A stretch of 64,000 nt of DNA from NCBI GenBank assembly GCA_018241445.1, contig JAFEDT010000004.1, forward strand, positions 124,001 through 188,000. Direction: 5' to 3'. Shown one piece after another: positions 51,537 through 60,999 of this stretch (position 1 is the first letter of the stretch; each line of letters starts with the position of its first letter). The translations under genes were made by a program, and so were the position numbers. The notes below the pieces were generated by a model. The model had not been told where the DNA came from. It worked only from the letters and a program-made list of their open reading frames with translations, and searched no databases. The stretch comes from Pseudomonadota bacterium. GTDB taxonomy: Bacteria; Pseudomonadota; Gammaproteobacteria; Steroidobacterales; Steroidobacteraceae.

Positions 51537-52821
51537 ATTTGGTCTCGACATGAATCCCCACGCGGCGCAGGAAGTCGGACGGCAGCACACCGCCGGCACT
51601 GACGATCACAGCGTCGTTATGAAGATCGACCGTGGCACCGCCGTGCTCGATCGACACCGCGCCGGCCCCGATACGCTTCACGTTCGAGCTCATCAGGACC
51701 TTGAGTCGTCCGCCGCTGCTGGCGCTTTGGATACGGTCACGGTTGCGCCCCTTGGCGCGATCGAACTGCGCCCCGCGGTACGACAACACCACGCCCGCAC
51801 AACCGGGCTCCTCGGCGATGCTGGCGGCGGCCTCAAGGGCGCTGTCGCCGCCGCCGACCACCAGCACCTCCTTGCCCACGTACTGCTCCGGGTCGATCAG
51901 CCGATAGACGACCTTCGGCATGTCCTCACCGGGAACGCCGAGCTTGCGCGGTGAGCCGCGGCGGCCGATGGCCAGGAGCACGCTGCGCGTCGTGTAGGTG
52001 CCGGCGTTGGTCTTGACCGTAAAACCATCACCGGCCGGGCTGATGTCCTCGACGCGTTCGCGATAGTTGATCGTGACACCGCTGCTGCGCTCGGCTTTCT
52101 GCCAGAAACTCAGCAGATCTTCCTTGCTGGTCTGACGGAAGTTGACAGTCCCCAGCAGCGGTACCGTAGCGGGCGCGGTCATCACCAGCTTACCGCGCGG
52201 ATACTGGAATACCGCACCACCAAGCGATTCCTGCTCGAGGGTCACGTAGCGCAGGCCCCTGGACTTGGCGGTCAGCGTCGCGGCGAAGCCGGCGGGTCCG
52301 GCACCGACGATCACGACGTCGAGCCGGCCATCCGTCATGCGGCGCCTGGCGATCGACTCGATCGCCTGCCGCCCCTGCTCCAGGGCGTTGCGGATCAGTC
52401 CCATGCCGCCCAGTTCCCCGGCGATGAAGATGCCGGGTACTGACGATTCAAATTCGGGACTGATGAGCGGAATGTCGACACCGCGGCGCTCACTGCCGAA
52501 CACCAGTGTGATTGCGTTGACGGGGCAGGCTGCCTTGCAGGCGCCGTGACCGATGCAGTCCCCGGGGCTGGTGAGCACCGCACGCCCGCCGATCAGGCCC
52601 AGCACCGGATGGTGCGCCTGCTCCGGGCAGGCCTTCAGGCACGAACCGCAACCGATGCAGCGTGTTGGGTCGATGACAGGGTGAAGCGAGGCGGGCTCGG
52701 CAGCGCCGCTGTGCTCCTGCGCCCTGGCGCTGCGCCGCTCGAGACGGCGCCGCCGGCTCACACCCCAAAGAACCAGCAGCGCACACGGCAAGCCATAGAC
52801 AACATAGGCCAGCGTATCCAT
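51523..52821 (-). CDS. Membrane-anchored ferredoxin/FAD-NAD(P) oxidoreductase
   Basis: 432 residues. N-terminal membrane helix (~3-21), then a ferredoxin-like domain. The first cluster motif is complete (C55, C58, C61, C65). The second reads C89-x2-H92-x2-C95-x3-C99, with His where Cys is usual. Pyridine-nucleotide oxidoreductase domains follow: FAD-binding VIVGAGPAGFAATLTA, NAD(P)-binding VVGGGDSALEAAASIA, final DAVIVSAGGVLPS. No CxxC redox disulfide is present, so it resembles YpdA-like or flavin reductase types rather than thioredoxin reductase. Likely moves electrons from NAD(P)H via FAD to Fe-S and on to membrane carriers. First gene of the minus-strand run, divergent from the cytochrome operon. 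Confidence 0.87.
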   Translation of the reverse strand: MDTLAYVVYGLPCALLVLWGVSRRRRLERRSARAQEHSGAAEPASLHPVIDPTRCIGCGSCLKACPEQAHHPVLGLIGGRAVLTSPGDCIGHGACKAACPVNAITLVFGSERRGVDIPLISPEFESSVPGIFIAGELGGMGLIRNALEQGRQAIESIARRRMTDGRLDVVIVGAGPAGFAATLTAKSRGLRYVTLEQESLGGAVFQYPRGKLVMTAPATVPLLGTVNFRQTSKEDLLSFWQKAERSSGVTINYRERVEDISPAGDGFTVKTNAGTYTTRSVLLAIGRRGSPRKLGVPGEDMPKVVYRLIDPEQYVGKEVLVVGGGDSALEAAASIAEEPGCAGVVLSYRGAQFDRAKGRNRDRIQSASSGGRLKVLMSSNVKRIGAGAVSIEHGGATVDLHNDAVIVSAGGVLPSDFLRRVGIHVETKYGVE

Positions 52822-52938
52822 GGATATCGTTCCGACGGTCGGTCCTTCCAAAGGCAGGCGCGATCCGGGGACATTAGCGCCTTGCGCGCAGCGCTGTAAG
52901 AGGTGCGCTCGAATCACCGTCCGTCCCTGTGACGACTC

Positions 52939-52954
52939 TGTGAAGTGATGCACA
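52939..52954. promoter_or_regulatory. CRP/Vfr-like half-symmetric site in the divergent intergenic region
   Basis: TGTGA-N6-GCACA, one mismatch from the CRP-type TGTGA-N6-TCACA, lies in the 246-base region between the oxidoreductase (minus) and the cytochrome operon (plus). Both could be controlled from it. A single weak match in GC-rich DNA is poor evidence; no clear -35/-10 pair was found in the region. Confidence 0.25.
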
Positions 52955-53067
52955 TGGGAACACGGCACATCTGACTGCCTGGTGTCTGCACCTGCCGACA
53001 GCGCAGTTGGTGTTGTGTCGGCCGGCGCAGACATGTGCATCGCTGTTGCAAGTGGCTGTATGCTCGC

Positions 53068-54489
53068 ATGAGCAATAGTAAACTTTGTCCGGTGTGCGGG
53101 GGGCGTGTCATCGGATTCGCGTGGCTCACTGCTGGAGTTCTGATCGGTGTCCTGCTTACCCGCTTCGCAGCACGGTGGGTGGGTGATGCCCGTTCGTTCG
53201 CACGTCATCAATCCGGCCGGCTGCTCGCGGGCGCACTGGTCGCAGCCTGTGCCCTGGCGGCGGTGGGGCTGTATTTTGCGCTCGCGGCACGTCACACCTC
53301 CGATCCCAGCGCACGTTCCCCGGGTTCGCACATGAACGCCACGGCTGCGGGCGCGAGCGCTCAGGAGCCGGCACAATCGATGCAGTCAGCAATCGCCGGC
53401 CTCGAGTCGCGCCTGGCGCTGCGGGGCGGGTCGGATGCGGACTGGGACCTGCTCGCCCGCGCCTACGATTTCCTGGGTCGCGCCGACGATGCCAATCGCG
53501 CACGCACCCACGTTGCGAACGCCGCGCCGGCCGGCGGCCCGATCAACCAGATGAGTGCGGCGGCGCTGGTGGCCGCGGCCGACGCCGCGGGGCGCGCCGC
53601 CGGCGCACAGGTGGATGCGTCCCCGTCCACTGCCGCGATCCCGGCGCCGGCCGCCTCGCTGGCGGATCTCGAACGGCGCGCGCGCGCCCAACCAGGCGAC
53701 GTGCCGGCATGGTTGGCGCTCGCGGATGCCTACCGCAGCGCGCACGATCATCGCGCCGCGCGCGCGGCGCTCGAAAAAGTGCTGATGCTTCACGGCATGA
53801 CGGCCCAGTCATGGGCTGACTACGCCGACGTGCTCGCCTCGCTCGCCGGGGGTTCGCTCGCGAGTAGCGGCGTGCGCGCGGCAATTGACCAGGCACTGGC
53901 GCTCGATGCCCGCAACGCCAAGGCGCTATGGTTGCGCGCCAGCCTGGCGCACGAGGAGCACCGCTATAGTGACGCGCTCAGCAGCTGGCACGCGCTGCGC
54001 ACCGTGTTGCCTGGCGACTCTCCCGACACCCGGATCATCGATGACAACATCGCCGAAGATACACAGTTGGGTGGCGAGGCCGCAGTCGGCCCGATGACGG
54101 GCGGCGCTGCGCCACAAGCGCCGCTCTCCGCCTCCGCAGTCAATACCGGACTGTCGGGCACAGTTGCGCTCGACGCCCGGTTGTCCGGTCGCGTGGCCCC
54201 TGGCACCACACTCTTCATCTTCGCCAGGGCTGCCGGCTTGCCCGGTCCGCCGCTGGCGGTACTGCGCACAACGACGGGCGCGTGGCCGTTGAGTTTCAGA
54301 CTTGATGACTCGATGGCCATGATCCCCTCCCGCCGCCTGTCGCAGTTCGACAAGGTGGTGGTGGAAGCGCGTATCTCCCGCAACGGCCAGGCCAGTGCCA
54401 GCGCCGGCGATCTCGAGGGCGCCAGCGCGGTGGTGACGCCAGGTTCCGGCCGGAAGCTGGCGCTCATCATCAACCGTGAGATTGGGTGA
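53068..54489 (+). CDS. CcmI/CycH-like cytochrome c maturation protein
   Basis: 473 residues. Two N-terminal membrane helices (~11-33 and ~52-73) separated by a short loop, a Cys motif CPVCGG at residues ~7-12, then TPR repeats (~100-320) and a beta-sandwich C-terminal domain (~350-470: LSGTVALDARLSGRVAPGTTLFIFARA, LAVLRTTTGAWPLSF, LSQFDKVVVEARISRNGQA). TPR plus this C-terminal domain is the CcmI/CycH architecture that presents apocytochrome to the heme lyase. It heads the multiheme operon and may be dedicated to these heme-rich proteins. Other ccm genes are not in the window. Confidence 0.85.
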   Translation: MSNSKLCPVCGGRVIGFAWLTAGVLIGVLLTRFAARWVGDARSFARHQSGRLLAGALVAACALAAVGLYFALAARHTSDPSARSPGSHMNATAAGASAQEPAQSMQSAIAGLESRLALRGGSDADWDLLARAYDFLGRADDANRARTHVANAAPAGGPINQMSAAALVAAADAAGRAAGAQVDASPSTAAIPAPAASLADLERRARAQPGDVPAWLALADAYRSAHDHRAARAALEKVLMLHGMTAQSWADYADVLASLAGGSLASSGVRAAIDQALALDARNAKALWLRASLAHEEHRYSDALSSWHALRTVLPGDSPDTRIIDDNIAEDTQLGGEAAVGPMTGGAAPQAPLSASAVNTGLSGTVALDARLSGRVAPGTTLFIFARAAGLPGPPLAVLRTTTGAWPLSFRLDDSMAMIPSRRLSQFDKVVVEARISRNGQASASAGDLEGASAVVTPGSGRKLALIINREIG

Positions 54490-54495
54490 GGCCGT

Positions 54496-55542
54496 ATGTC
54501 CCGCGGTCCCATGCAAGCACGCCCTGCGAAGCCCTCCGAGCGGGAGGAACTGAAGATCCGCATCCTGCGCAGCAGCGAACCCGGTGACCGGGAGACAATT
54601 GCGCCGCAGACCGCGCCCCCGGTGCGTGCGACAGTGCCGGTTGCCGCCGAAGCGCGACCGCACCCCAGCCAGGCGTCTGCGGCCGCCGAATCACCGCGCC
54701 GGCGATTGCTGACCTTCGACCGGGTGTTCTGGACGGTCTGTGCCGTTGCGCTTTATGTCGGCTTCACCCAGCCCACCCGACTCTACATCACACCCAGACG
54801 CGGGCTCGGCTACGCGCTGGGCATCATCGGCGGCAGCCTGATGCTGCTGTTGCTGGTCTACTCGTTGCGCAAGCGCTGGAGCTGGCTCGGTTTCCTGGGA
54901 TCAACACCGTGGTGGTTCCAGTTCCACATGGTCCTGGGCGTTCTCGGGCCTCTGTGCATTCTCTATCACGCGAACTTCTCCACGGGTGCCACCAACAGCA
55001 ATATGGCGCTGTTCAGCATGCTCGCGGTCGCGGGCAGCGGCTTCGTGGGCCGCTACTTCTACGCGCATGTGCACTCCGGACTGTACGGCCGCAAGCTGGA
55101 ACTCGGCGAACTGCGCGCCGGTGCCGAACGACTGCGCACCCTGTCTTCGGGCGCGGCGGCCTTCGTGCCGGAGCTGATCGCGCGCATCGAGAGGGCCGAA
55201 CAGCAGGTGCTGGAAGCGGGGCCGCACCTGCCGCTGCTGGTCGGCGTCAGGCCCGTGGTGGCGGCTATTCACAGCGGCTGGGCCCGCTGGCGCCTGCGCA
55301 GTTATCTGCGGCAAGCGCTGCGCCGCGGCGCGCGCCACTCGCCGGCGGTTGCAGCCGAAAGAAGGCGGCTGCGGCTCGCGGCGCTCGGCTACATCGACCG
55401 GCGGCTGCTGGCCACCAAACGGGTGGCGCAGTTCGCAGGCTACGAACGCCTGTTCTCACTGTGGCACGCACTGCACATCCAGCTGATCTTCATGTTGGTG
55501 GCGGCGGCGCTCGTGCACGTGATTGCCGTGAACGTCTACTGA
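54496..55542 (+). CDS. Membrane protein, probable b-type cytochrome
   Basis: 348 residues. A Pro/Ala-rich cytoplasmic N-terminus (~1-75) precedes about five membrane helices. Histidines placed in or at the ends of helices are typical of heme b ligation: H144 (FQFHMVLG), H158 (LYHANF), H191 and H193 (YAHVHSG), H324 and H327 (LWHALHIQ), H341 (LVHVIA). A soluble region of ~130 residues lies between helices 4 and 5. Not a recognised named family. Six bases after the CcmI-like gene and 14 before the 21-heme cytochrome, so a quinol- or electron-bridging role in the inner membrane is likely. Confidence 0.7.
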   Translation: MSRGPMQARPAKPSEREELKIRILRSSEPGDRETIAPQTAPPVRATVPVAAEARPHPSQASAAAESPRRRLLTFDRVFWTVCAVALYVGFTQPTRLYITPRRGLGYALGIIGGSLMLLLLVYSLRKRWSWLGFLGSTPWWFQFHMVLGVLGPLCILYHANFSTGATNSNMALFSMLAVAGSGFVGRYFYAHVHSGLYGRKLELGELRAGAERLRTLSSGAAAFVPELIARIERAEQQVLEAGPHLPLLVGVRPVVAAIHSGWARWRLRSYLRQALRRGARHSPAVAAERRRLRLAALGYIDRRLLATKRVAQFAGYERLFSLWHALHIQLIFMLVAAALVHVIAVNVY

Positions 55543-55556
55543 ACATTGCAGCGTGC

Positions 55557-57128
55557 ATGCCGATGCGGGGGGCAGGATGGCGAACGATGCTGATACTTGG
55601 GTCGCTGTTGGCACTGACGCCGGTGCAGCGCGCTGACGCCATCAATCCGGAAACCCTGCTCATGCCAGGCAAACTCTCGCGTGCCCACGCCAAGTACGAG
55701 GAGCAGTGCTCGGTGTGCCACGACCGCAGCGACGCTGGCCGCCAGACGCAGCTGTGTTTGGACTGCCACAAGGACATCGCCGCCGACGTGCGTGCGCGGC
55801 GTGGCTACCACGGCCGCCTGCCGGGTATCGATACCGCCCGCTGCCACGCCTGCCACAGCGAGCATCACGGCCGCGAATCGGACATCGTGAAGCTGGTGCC
55901 GGCACGGTTCAATCACGACCACACCGACTACCCGCTCAAGGACGCGCATCGCGAGGTCGTGTGCAGCGGCTGTCACGCCGCCGGCAAGCGCCATCGCGAA
56001 GCCCCGACAGAGTGCGTGTCCTGCCACAAGAAGGTGGAGCCGCACGAGGGTCGTCTCGGGCGCGGCTGCGGCTCCTGCCACGACGAGAATGCCTGGCGCC
56101 ACGTGAAGTACGATCACGACAAGACCGCATTCCCGCTGCACAACAAGCATGCCGAAGTGGCTTGCGTCTCCTGTCACTTCGGCAACCGCTACAAGGGTGT
56201 ACCCACCGATTGCGTCTCCTGCCATAAACCGGACGACGTGCACCATGGCGATCGCGGCGCGCAGTGCGGCAACTGCCACACCACCATTGCGTGGAAGACC
56301 TCGAAGTTCGACCACGGCAAGGAGACCGGCTTCGCCCTCACCGGTGTGCACGGCAGGATCGCCTGCAACGATTGCCACCGCAGCGGCAACATGAAGGACA
56401 GGATCCCGAAAGACTGCTTCGGCTGTCACCGCGGGCAGGACTCGCATGCCGGGCGCCTCGGCAGGGACTGCGGCAAGTGTCACGACAATGAGGAGTGGAA
56501 ACCGGCGACCTTTGATCATGACAAGGAAACCCACTGGCCGCTCGCAGGGCGCCACGCCAAGGTGGCCTGTGACACCTGCCATACCGGCAATCTCGCCACG
56601 CAGAAGCTGCCGACAGACTGCCAAAGCTGCCACCGGCCCAATGATGTGCACGCCGGCCGGCTCGGCAGCAGGTGCGAGCAATGCCACACACCGGCCGGCT
56701 GGCGCGACAGCGTCACCTTCGATCACGACCTCACCAGGTTTCCACTGGTGGGCCTGCACGTGGTGGTGCCGTGCGAACAGTGCCACCTGACGCGCCAGTA
56801 CCGCGACGTCGGGCACCAGTGCCTGGACTGCCACGGCAAGGAGGACGTGCACAAGGGCAAGTTGGGCAAGGACTGCGCGCGCTGCCACTCACCGAATGGC
56901 TGGAAACTGTGGCAGTTCGACCACGGGCGGGAGACCGGCTTCCCGCTCACCGGCGCGCACCCCAAGCTTGCCTGCGAAGCCTGCCACGTCCGGCCGCCGG
57001 ATGAGATCAAGCTCAAACAGGACTGCCTCTCGTGCCACGAGAAGGACGACTTACACCTGGGACAGTACGGTCGTCAGTGTGATCGCTGCCACACGACGCA
57101 GACGTGGCGCGGTGCTCGGGTGCAATAG
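55557..57128 (+). CDS. Exported 21-heme c-type cytochrome
   Basis: 523 residues with an N-terminal signal peptide (cleavage around VQRADA) and 21 CxxCH motifs, one heme per ~24 residues. Repeating units of about 50 residues carry two hemes each and end with FDH or YDH patterns (KFDHGKETGFALTGVHG, TFDHDKETHWPLAGRHA), which supply distal histidines. Likely a periplasmic electron wire between the membrane-bound b-type protein and the outer-membrane porin/cytochrome. No lipobox seen. The high heme density and regular repeat suggest a chain-like fold. Confidence 0.93.
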   Translation: MPMRGAGWRTMLILGSLLALTPVQRADAINPETLLMPGKLSRAHAKYEEQCSVCHDRSDAGRQTQLCLDCHKDIAADVRARRGYHGRLPGIDTARCHACHSEHHGRESDIVKLVPARFNHDHTDYPLKDAHREVVCSGCHAAGKRHREAPTECVSCHKKVEPHEGRLGRGCGSCHDENAWRHVKYDHDKTAFPLHNKHAEVACVSCHFGNRYKGVPTDCVSCHKPDDVHHGDRGAQCGNCHTTIAWKTSKFDHGKETGFALTGVHGRIACNDCHRSGNMKDRIPKDCFGCHRGQDSHAGRLGRDCGKCHDNEEWKPATFDHDKETHWPLAGRHAKVACDTCHTGNLATQKLPTDCQSCHRPNDVHAGRLGSRCEQCHTPAGWRDSVTFDHDLTRFPLVGLHVVVPCEQCHLTRQYRDVGHQCLDCHGKEDVHKGKLGKDCARCHSPNGWKLWQFDHGRETGFPLTGAHPKLACEACHVRPPDEIKLKQDCLSCHEKDDLHLGQYGRQCDRCHTTQTWRGARVQ

Positions 57129-57150
57129 GCAGGCTCAACGGAACTGACCC

Positions 57151-60100
57151 ATGCACAGGCTGCCCCACATCGCACGCGACCGACAGGCGCGCTCCGGGCG
57201 GGTCGTATTGAGCGCGTGGGTCCTGGTACTGCTGTGGCTCGCGCCGCTGTCGCCGGCGTTCGCGCTGGACCAGAGCCGCGCGCATTTCGACCATGCGACC
57301 ACCGGCTTCGAGCTGCTCGGCCAGCACCGCAATGTGCCGTGTGAAGCCTGTCACGCGAACGCCATCTTCAAGGGCACGCCGAAGGACTGCGCCGCCTGTC
57401 ACGGGGTCGGCACCGCCGTGCGCGCGACCGCCAAACCGGCCAGTCACATCCTCTCGACCAACCAGTGCCAGGCCTGCCATACCCCGTGGGCGTGGAATCC
57501 AGCGGTCGATTTCGATCATACCCAGGCGCGCGGCAGCTGTTCGACCTGCCACAACGGCGTGCAGGCGCAGGGCAAGGGCCCGACGCATATCCAGACCGAC
57601 CTCGAGTGCGATGCCTGCCATACGACACTCAGCTGGGCTGGCGCAACATTCACTCATGTCGGAGTCACCCACGGCTGCGCCGCCTGTCACGACAACGTGC
57701 ACGCCAGGGGCACGACAGCGACACACGTACCGATCGGCACCCCGGTGACCGCCTGCGAGAGCTGCCATTCGCCCACCAATTACACCACCTGGAATCCCGG
57801 CGTCATCAATCACGCGGCGGTGACAGCGCTCGCCTGCGCGAGCTGCCACGAGACGGCGAACTTCCAGGGGATGCACCCGAGCACCAACACCACGGCGGGG
57901 GACTCGCGTCCCAACCTGGCGCTCGACAGGATTCATCCGGCCACCGGCGACTGCAGCCAGTGCCACAACACCAGCTCGTTCCTCGACCCGACGGTACAGC
58001 GACCGTCGAACCACATTCCGACCGCGGCGCTGTGCTCGCAGTGCCACACGACGGCCGGCAACTGGGCGCTGTACGACGTCATTGGAGTTCACCGGGGAGT
58101 GACGGGCTGCTCGGTCTGCCACGGGCCGGGCACCGGACCTTTCGCCGGACCGCCGCCCGGCAACACGCTCACGATCGTCGGCTGGCCGGGCGCGGGCCAT
58201 ATTCCGGTTGGCAGCACCGACTGCAACGGTTCGGGCTGCCACTCTAGCGCTAACGTCAATCCGGGCGGCTTCAGGATCGGCACGGCGAGTATCTCGGTGC
58301 CGACGCTGACGGTTGCCGGCCACGCGACGGTGGCCGCCGGCGGCGTCGCCGGCTGTCAGACCTGTCATCAGACGGCGCCCTACCTGGGCATGGTGGCGAG
58401 CACCAATGCCGCCGCGGGGGACTCCCGTCCGTCGACCACGCTCGACGCCCGGCATCCGGCCGCCGGCGACTGCAACAGCTGCCACACGACCACGCCCACC
58501 TTCGCCGGCAACGTGACGGCGGGCAAGCCGGCCAACCACATCCCGACCGGTGCGCCCTGCGCGCAGTGCCACACCACAGCCAACGACTATGCCCAGTATT
58601 CTTCGCCCGGCACGCACCGGGGTGTGACCGGCTGCGCCGGCTGTCACGGCGCCAGCGTCGCCGGCTCGTTCACCCTTACGAATCCGGTGTTCTCGATCAT
58701 CACGGTGCCGGGCAATCACATCGCCTTCGGCAGCGCCGACTGCAACGGCTCGGGCTGCCACTCAACCGCCAACGTCACCCCGGGCGGCGGCGGCTTCAGG
58801 ATCGGTACGGCGAACATCTCGGCCCCTACGCTCACGGTTGCGGGCCACAGCACCATCGCCGCGGCGGGGGTGAGCGGCTGCGTGAACTGTCACGAGACGG
58901 CGACCTATCTAGGCATGGTGGCCAGCACGCCCACGACGGCGGGAGATTCCCGTCCGCCTGCGGCGCTCGACGCTAAGCACCCCACCGCGGGGGACTGCGG
59001 CAACTGTCACGTCACCAGCCCGACCTTCGCGAACAACCTGCTGCCCAGCGCGGGCAAGCCGTCGAACCACATTCCCACCACCGCGCCGTGCGCGCAGTGC
59101 CACACGACCTCCGGCAACTTCGCCGTGTACTCGGTGGCTGGCGTGCACCAGGGAGTAACGCGCTGCCTCGCCTGCCACGGCCCGGGCACCGGGCCCTTCG
59201 CCGGAGCGCCACCCGGGAACACCCTGACGATCGTCGGCTGGCCAGGCAGTAGCCACTTCCCGATCGGCAGCGCGGACTGCAACGGCTCGGGGTGCCATGG
59301 CACCGCGAATGTCAATCCGGGCGGATTCAGGCTCGGCGCCGCCAGCCTCAATAATCCGGTTCTGAATGTCAGCGGCCACAGCACGGTCGCTGCGGCCGGC
59401 GTCGCCGGCTGCCAGACCTGCCACGAGAGCGCCCCGTACCTCGGGATGATCGCCAGCACCGCGAGCGCCTGGGCAGACTCGCGCCCGCAGGCGTTCGACC
59501 CGAAGCATCCGTCGAGCGGCGACTGCAGCGGCTGCCATACCACGACGCCGACTTTCGCCACCAACCAGTCGGGTGGCAGCGCCAAGCCCGCCAACCACAT
59601 CCCGACCAGCGCGCCCTGCGCGCAATGTCACACCACGCCCGGTAACTATGCGGCCTACGTCATGGGCGCCACCGGCCATGCCGGCATCTCCAGCAACTGC
59701 GCCCAGTGCCACGCCTACGGCTTGAGCTTCTACAACATGGCGCCGCCGACCCTGAAGGAGCCGGCTTCCGGGGCGACCGGACACATCCCGGCGGTGCCGC
59801 CCAACGGCACCACCGTAATCGCCTGCGAACTGTGCCATTCGCCCTCGGTGTTCACGACCTTCACCGGCACGATCATGCGGCACAGCTACGTGCGGTCCAT
59901 GACGTGCATGAGCTGTCACGAATTCAACATGGCCTGGCAGACCAACGCCGGTACGCAGCTATGGACGCGCCCGGACCCGGGCCACCATAGCGGGCAGGAC
60001 TGCGGTGGCTCGGGCTGTCATAGCCCGCGCGACAAGCGCGCACTGCGGCCAGCCGCGCGCGCCGGAATGACGCAGGGCGACCGGCAGCCGCGCGGCCCCG

Positions 60101-60999
60101 ACAGGGGGGTGGAGGCTCCCGCGACCGCGGGGCCGTTCAACCACGCGACCGTGGCGGGGACGCCCTGCGTGAGCTGCCACGCTGCCGCAAACGGCAGCGG
60201 CAAGCCCGCCAGCCACATCTCCAGCACTGGCAACTGCCGCGCCTGCCACACGACACTCGCCTGGCTGCCGGTGAGGTCCGTCGATCACAGCCAGGTGAGC
60301 GGCAGTTGCGTGAGCTGCCATAACGGCTCGGCGGCGGCCGGCAAGCCGTCGCGGCACATCCAGACCACCGCCAGCTGCGAGCGCTGCCACACGACCAACG
60401 GCTGGCTGCCGGCGCGCTTTGACCACGCGGCCGTCGCGCCACGCCACTGCAACACCTGCCACAATGGGGTGCAGGCGGTCGGGATGGGGCGTAGTCACAT
60501 CCCGACCACCCAGCAGTGCGACACCTGCCACGGCACGCTCGCCTGGAAGCCGGCGCTCATTGATCACTCGAGCTTCATGACGGCCTGTGCCCGCTGCCAC
60601 AATAATGCCGGCGCCGTGGGGCTCACGCCCAACCACCTGGCGACGCACCTGGACTGCTCGAGCTGCCACAACTTCCCGGACTGGAGCGTGATCCACTTCC
60701 ATCACCGGGCCAGCGCCTATCCGGGCGAGCACCGCAAGGCCTTGACCTGCGTGAGCTGTCACACCGGCAACACCGAACAGGTGCCCTACCAGGCGGCGGC
60801 TTACGCGGGCGCGTGCGGCGGTTGTCACGCCAGGGATTTCGTGGCCGCGAAGCATCCGAAGTTCAAAGGGCAGGACTACTCCGTAGGCGAGCTTGCCAAC
60901 TGCACGGGCGCCTGCCACGTCTACAGCAATGCGGCGCTGACCACCGTCCTGAAGAGTCAGCCAGGACCACGCCATCGGGTTGGGAATGCGGGTTTCTGA
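57151..60999 (+). CDS. Giant multiheme c-type cytochrome (35 CxxCH plus 5 expanded heme motifs)
   Basis: 1282 residues. Signal peptide (SAWVLVLLWLAPLSPAFA). 35 CxxCH motifs were counted, plus four CX4CH (CNGSGCH at residues 358, 531, 710; CGGSGCH at 951) and one CX3CH (CTGACH at 1251), so up to 40 hemes. The middle (about 300-880) is made of tandem ~175-residue repeats each holding one CX4CH and several CxxCH; the two ends are heme-dense units with FDH/IDH histidines like the 21-heme protein. Probably the outermost, extracellular electron carrier. CX4CH occurs in some tetraheme cytochromes c3, but CX3CH is rare and may not bind heme. Confidence 0.93.
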   Translation: MHRLPHIARDRQARSGRVVLSAWVLVLLWLAPLSPAFALDQSRAHFDHATTGFELLGQHRNVPCEACHANAIFKGTPKDCAACHGVGTAVRATAKPASHILSTNQCQACHTPWAWNPAVDFDHTQARGSCSTCHNGVQAQGKGPTHIQTDLECDACHTTLSWAGATFTHVGVTHGCAACHDNVHARGTTATHVPIGTPVTACESCHSPTNYTTWNPGVINHAAVTALACASCHETANFQGMHPSTNTTAGDSRPNLALDRIHPATGDCSQCHNTSSFLDPTVQRPSNHIPTAALCSQCHTTAGNWALYDVIGVHRGVTGCSVCHGPGTGPFAGPPPGNTLTIVGWPGAGHIPVGSTDCNGSGCHSSANVNPGGFRIGTASISVPTLTVAGHATVAAGGVAGCQTCHQTAPYLGMVASTNAAAGDSRPSTTLDARHPAAGDCNSCHTTTPTFAGNVTAGKPANHIPTGAPCAQCHTTANDYAQYSSPGTHRGVTGCAGCHGASVAGSFTLTNPVFSIITVPGNHIAFGSADCNGSGCHSTANVTPGGGGFRIGTANISAPTLTVAGHSTIAAAGVSGCVNCHETATYLGMVASTPTTAGDSRPPAALDAKHPTAGDCGNCHVTSPTFANNLLPSAGKPSNHIPTTAPCAQCHTTSGNFAVYSVAGVHQGVTRCLACHGPGTGPFAGAPPGNTLTIVGWPGSSHFPIGSADCNGSGCHGTANVNPGGFRLGAASLNNPVLNVSGHSTVAAAGVAGCQTCHESAPYLGMIASTASAWADSRPQAFDPKHPSSGDCSGCHTTTPTFATNQSGGSAKPANHIPTSAPCAQCHTTPGNYAAYVMGATGHAGISSNCAQCHAYGLSFYNMAPPTLKEPASGATGHIPAVPPNGTTVIACELCHSPSVFTTFTGTIMRHSYVRSMTCMSCHEFNMAWQTNAGTQLWTRPDPGHHSGQDCGGSGCHSPRDKRALRPAARAGMTQGDRQPRGPDRGVEAPATAGPFNHATVAGTPCVSCHAAANGSGKPASHISSTGNCRACHTTLAWLPVRSVDHSQVSGSCVSCHNGSAAAGKPSRHIQTTASCERCHTTNGWLPARFDHAAVAPRHCNTCHNGVQAVGMGRSHIPTTQQCDTCHGTLAWKPALIDHSSFMTACARCHNNAGAVGLTPNHLATHLDCSSCHNFPDWSVIHFHHRASAYPGEHRKALTCVSCHTGNTEQVPYQAAAYAGACGGCHARDFVAAKHPKFKGQDYSVGELANCTGACHVYSNAALTTVLKSQPGPRHRVGNAGF
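58222..59661 (+). repeat. Tandem intragenic repeats within the giant cytochrome
   Basis: Units recur with CX4CH codons at 58222, 58741 and 59278, spacing 173 and 179 residues. Each unit contains, in order, DCNGSGCH, PGGFRxG, VAGHxT, GCxxCHxxAPYLGM, a GDSRP-like stretch, GDCxxCHxxxPTFA, NHIPTxAPCAQCHTT and GVTxCxxCHG. DNA identity is high over short blocks, pointing to internal duplication. Confidence 0.85.

Noticed and set aside
57013..58761. Minus-strand frame of 582 codons over the cytochrome genes
   Set aside because: Periodic Gly/Arg/Ala sequence generated by the repeats of the cytochromes on the other strand.
58222..59661. Regular repeats considered as a CRISPR array
   Set aside because: Repeat unit is ~520-540 bp, in frame, coding for heme motifs; no short repeats with unique spacers.
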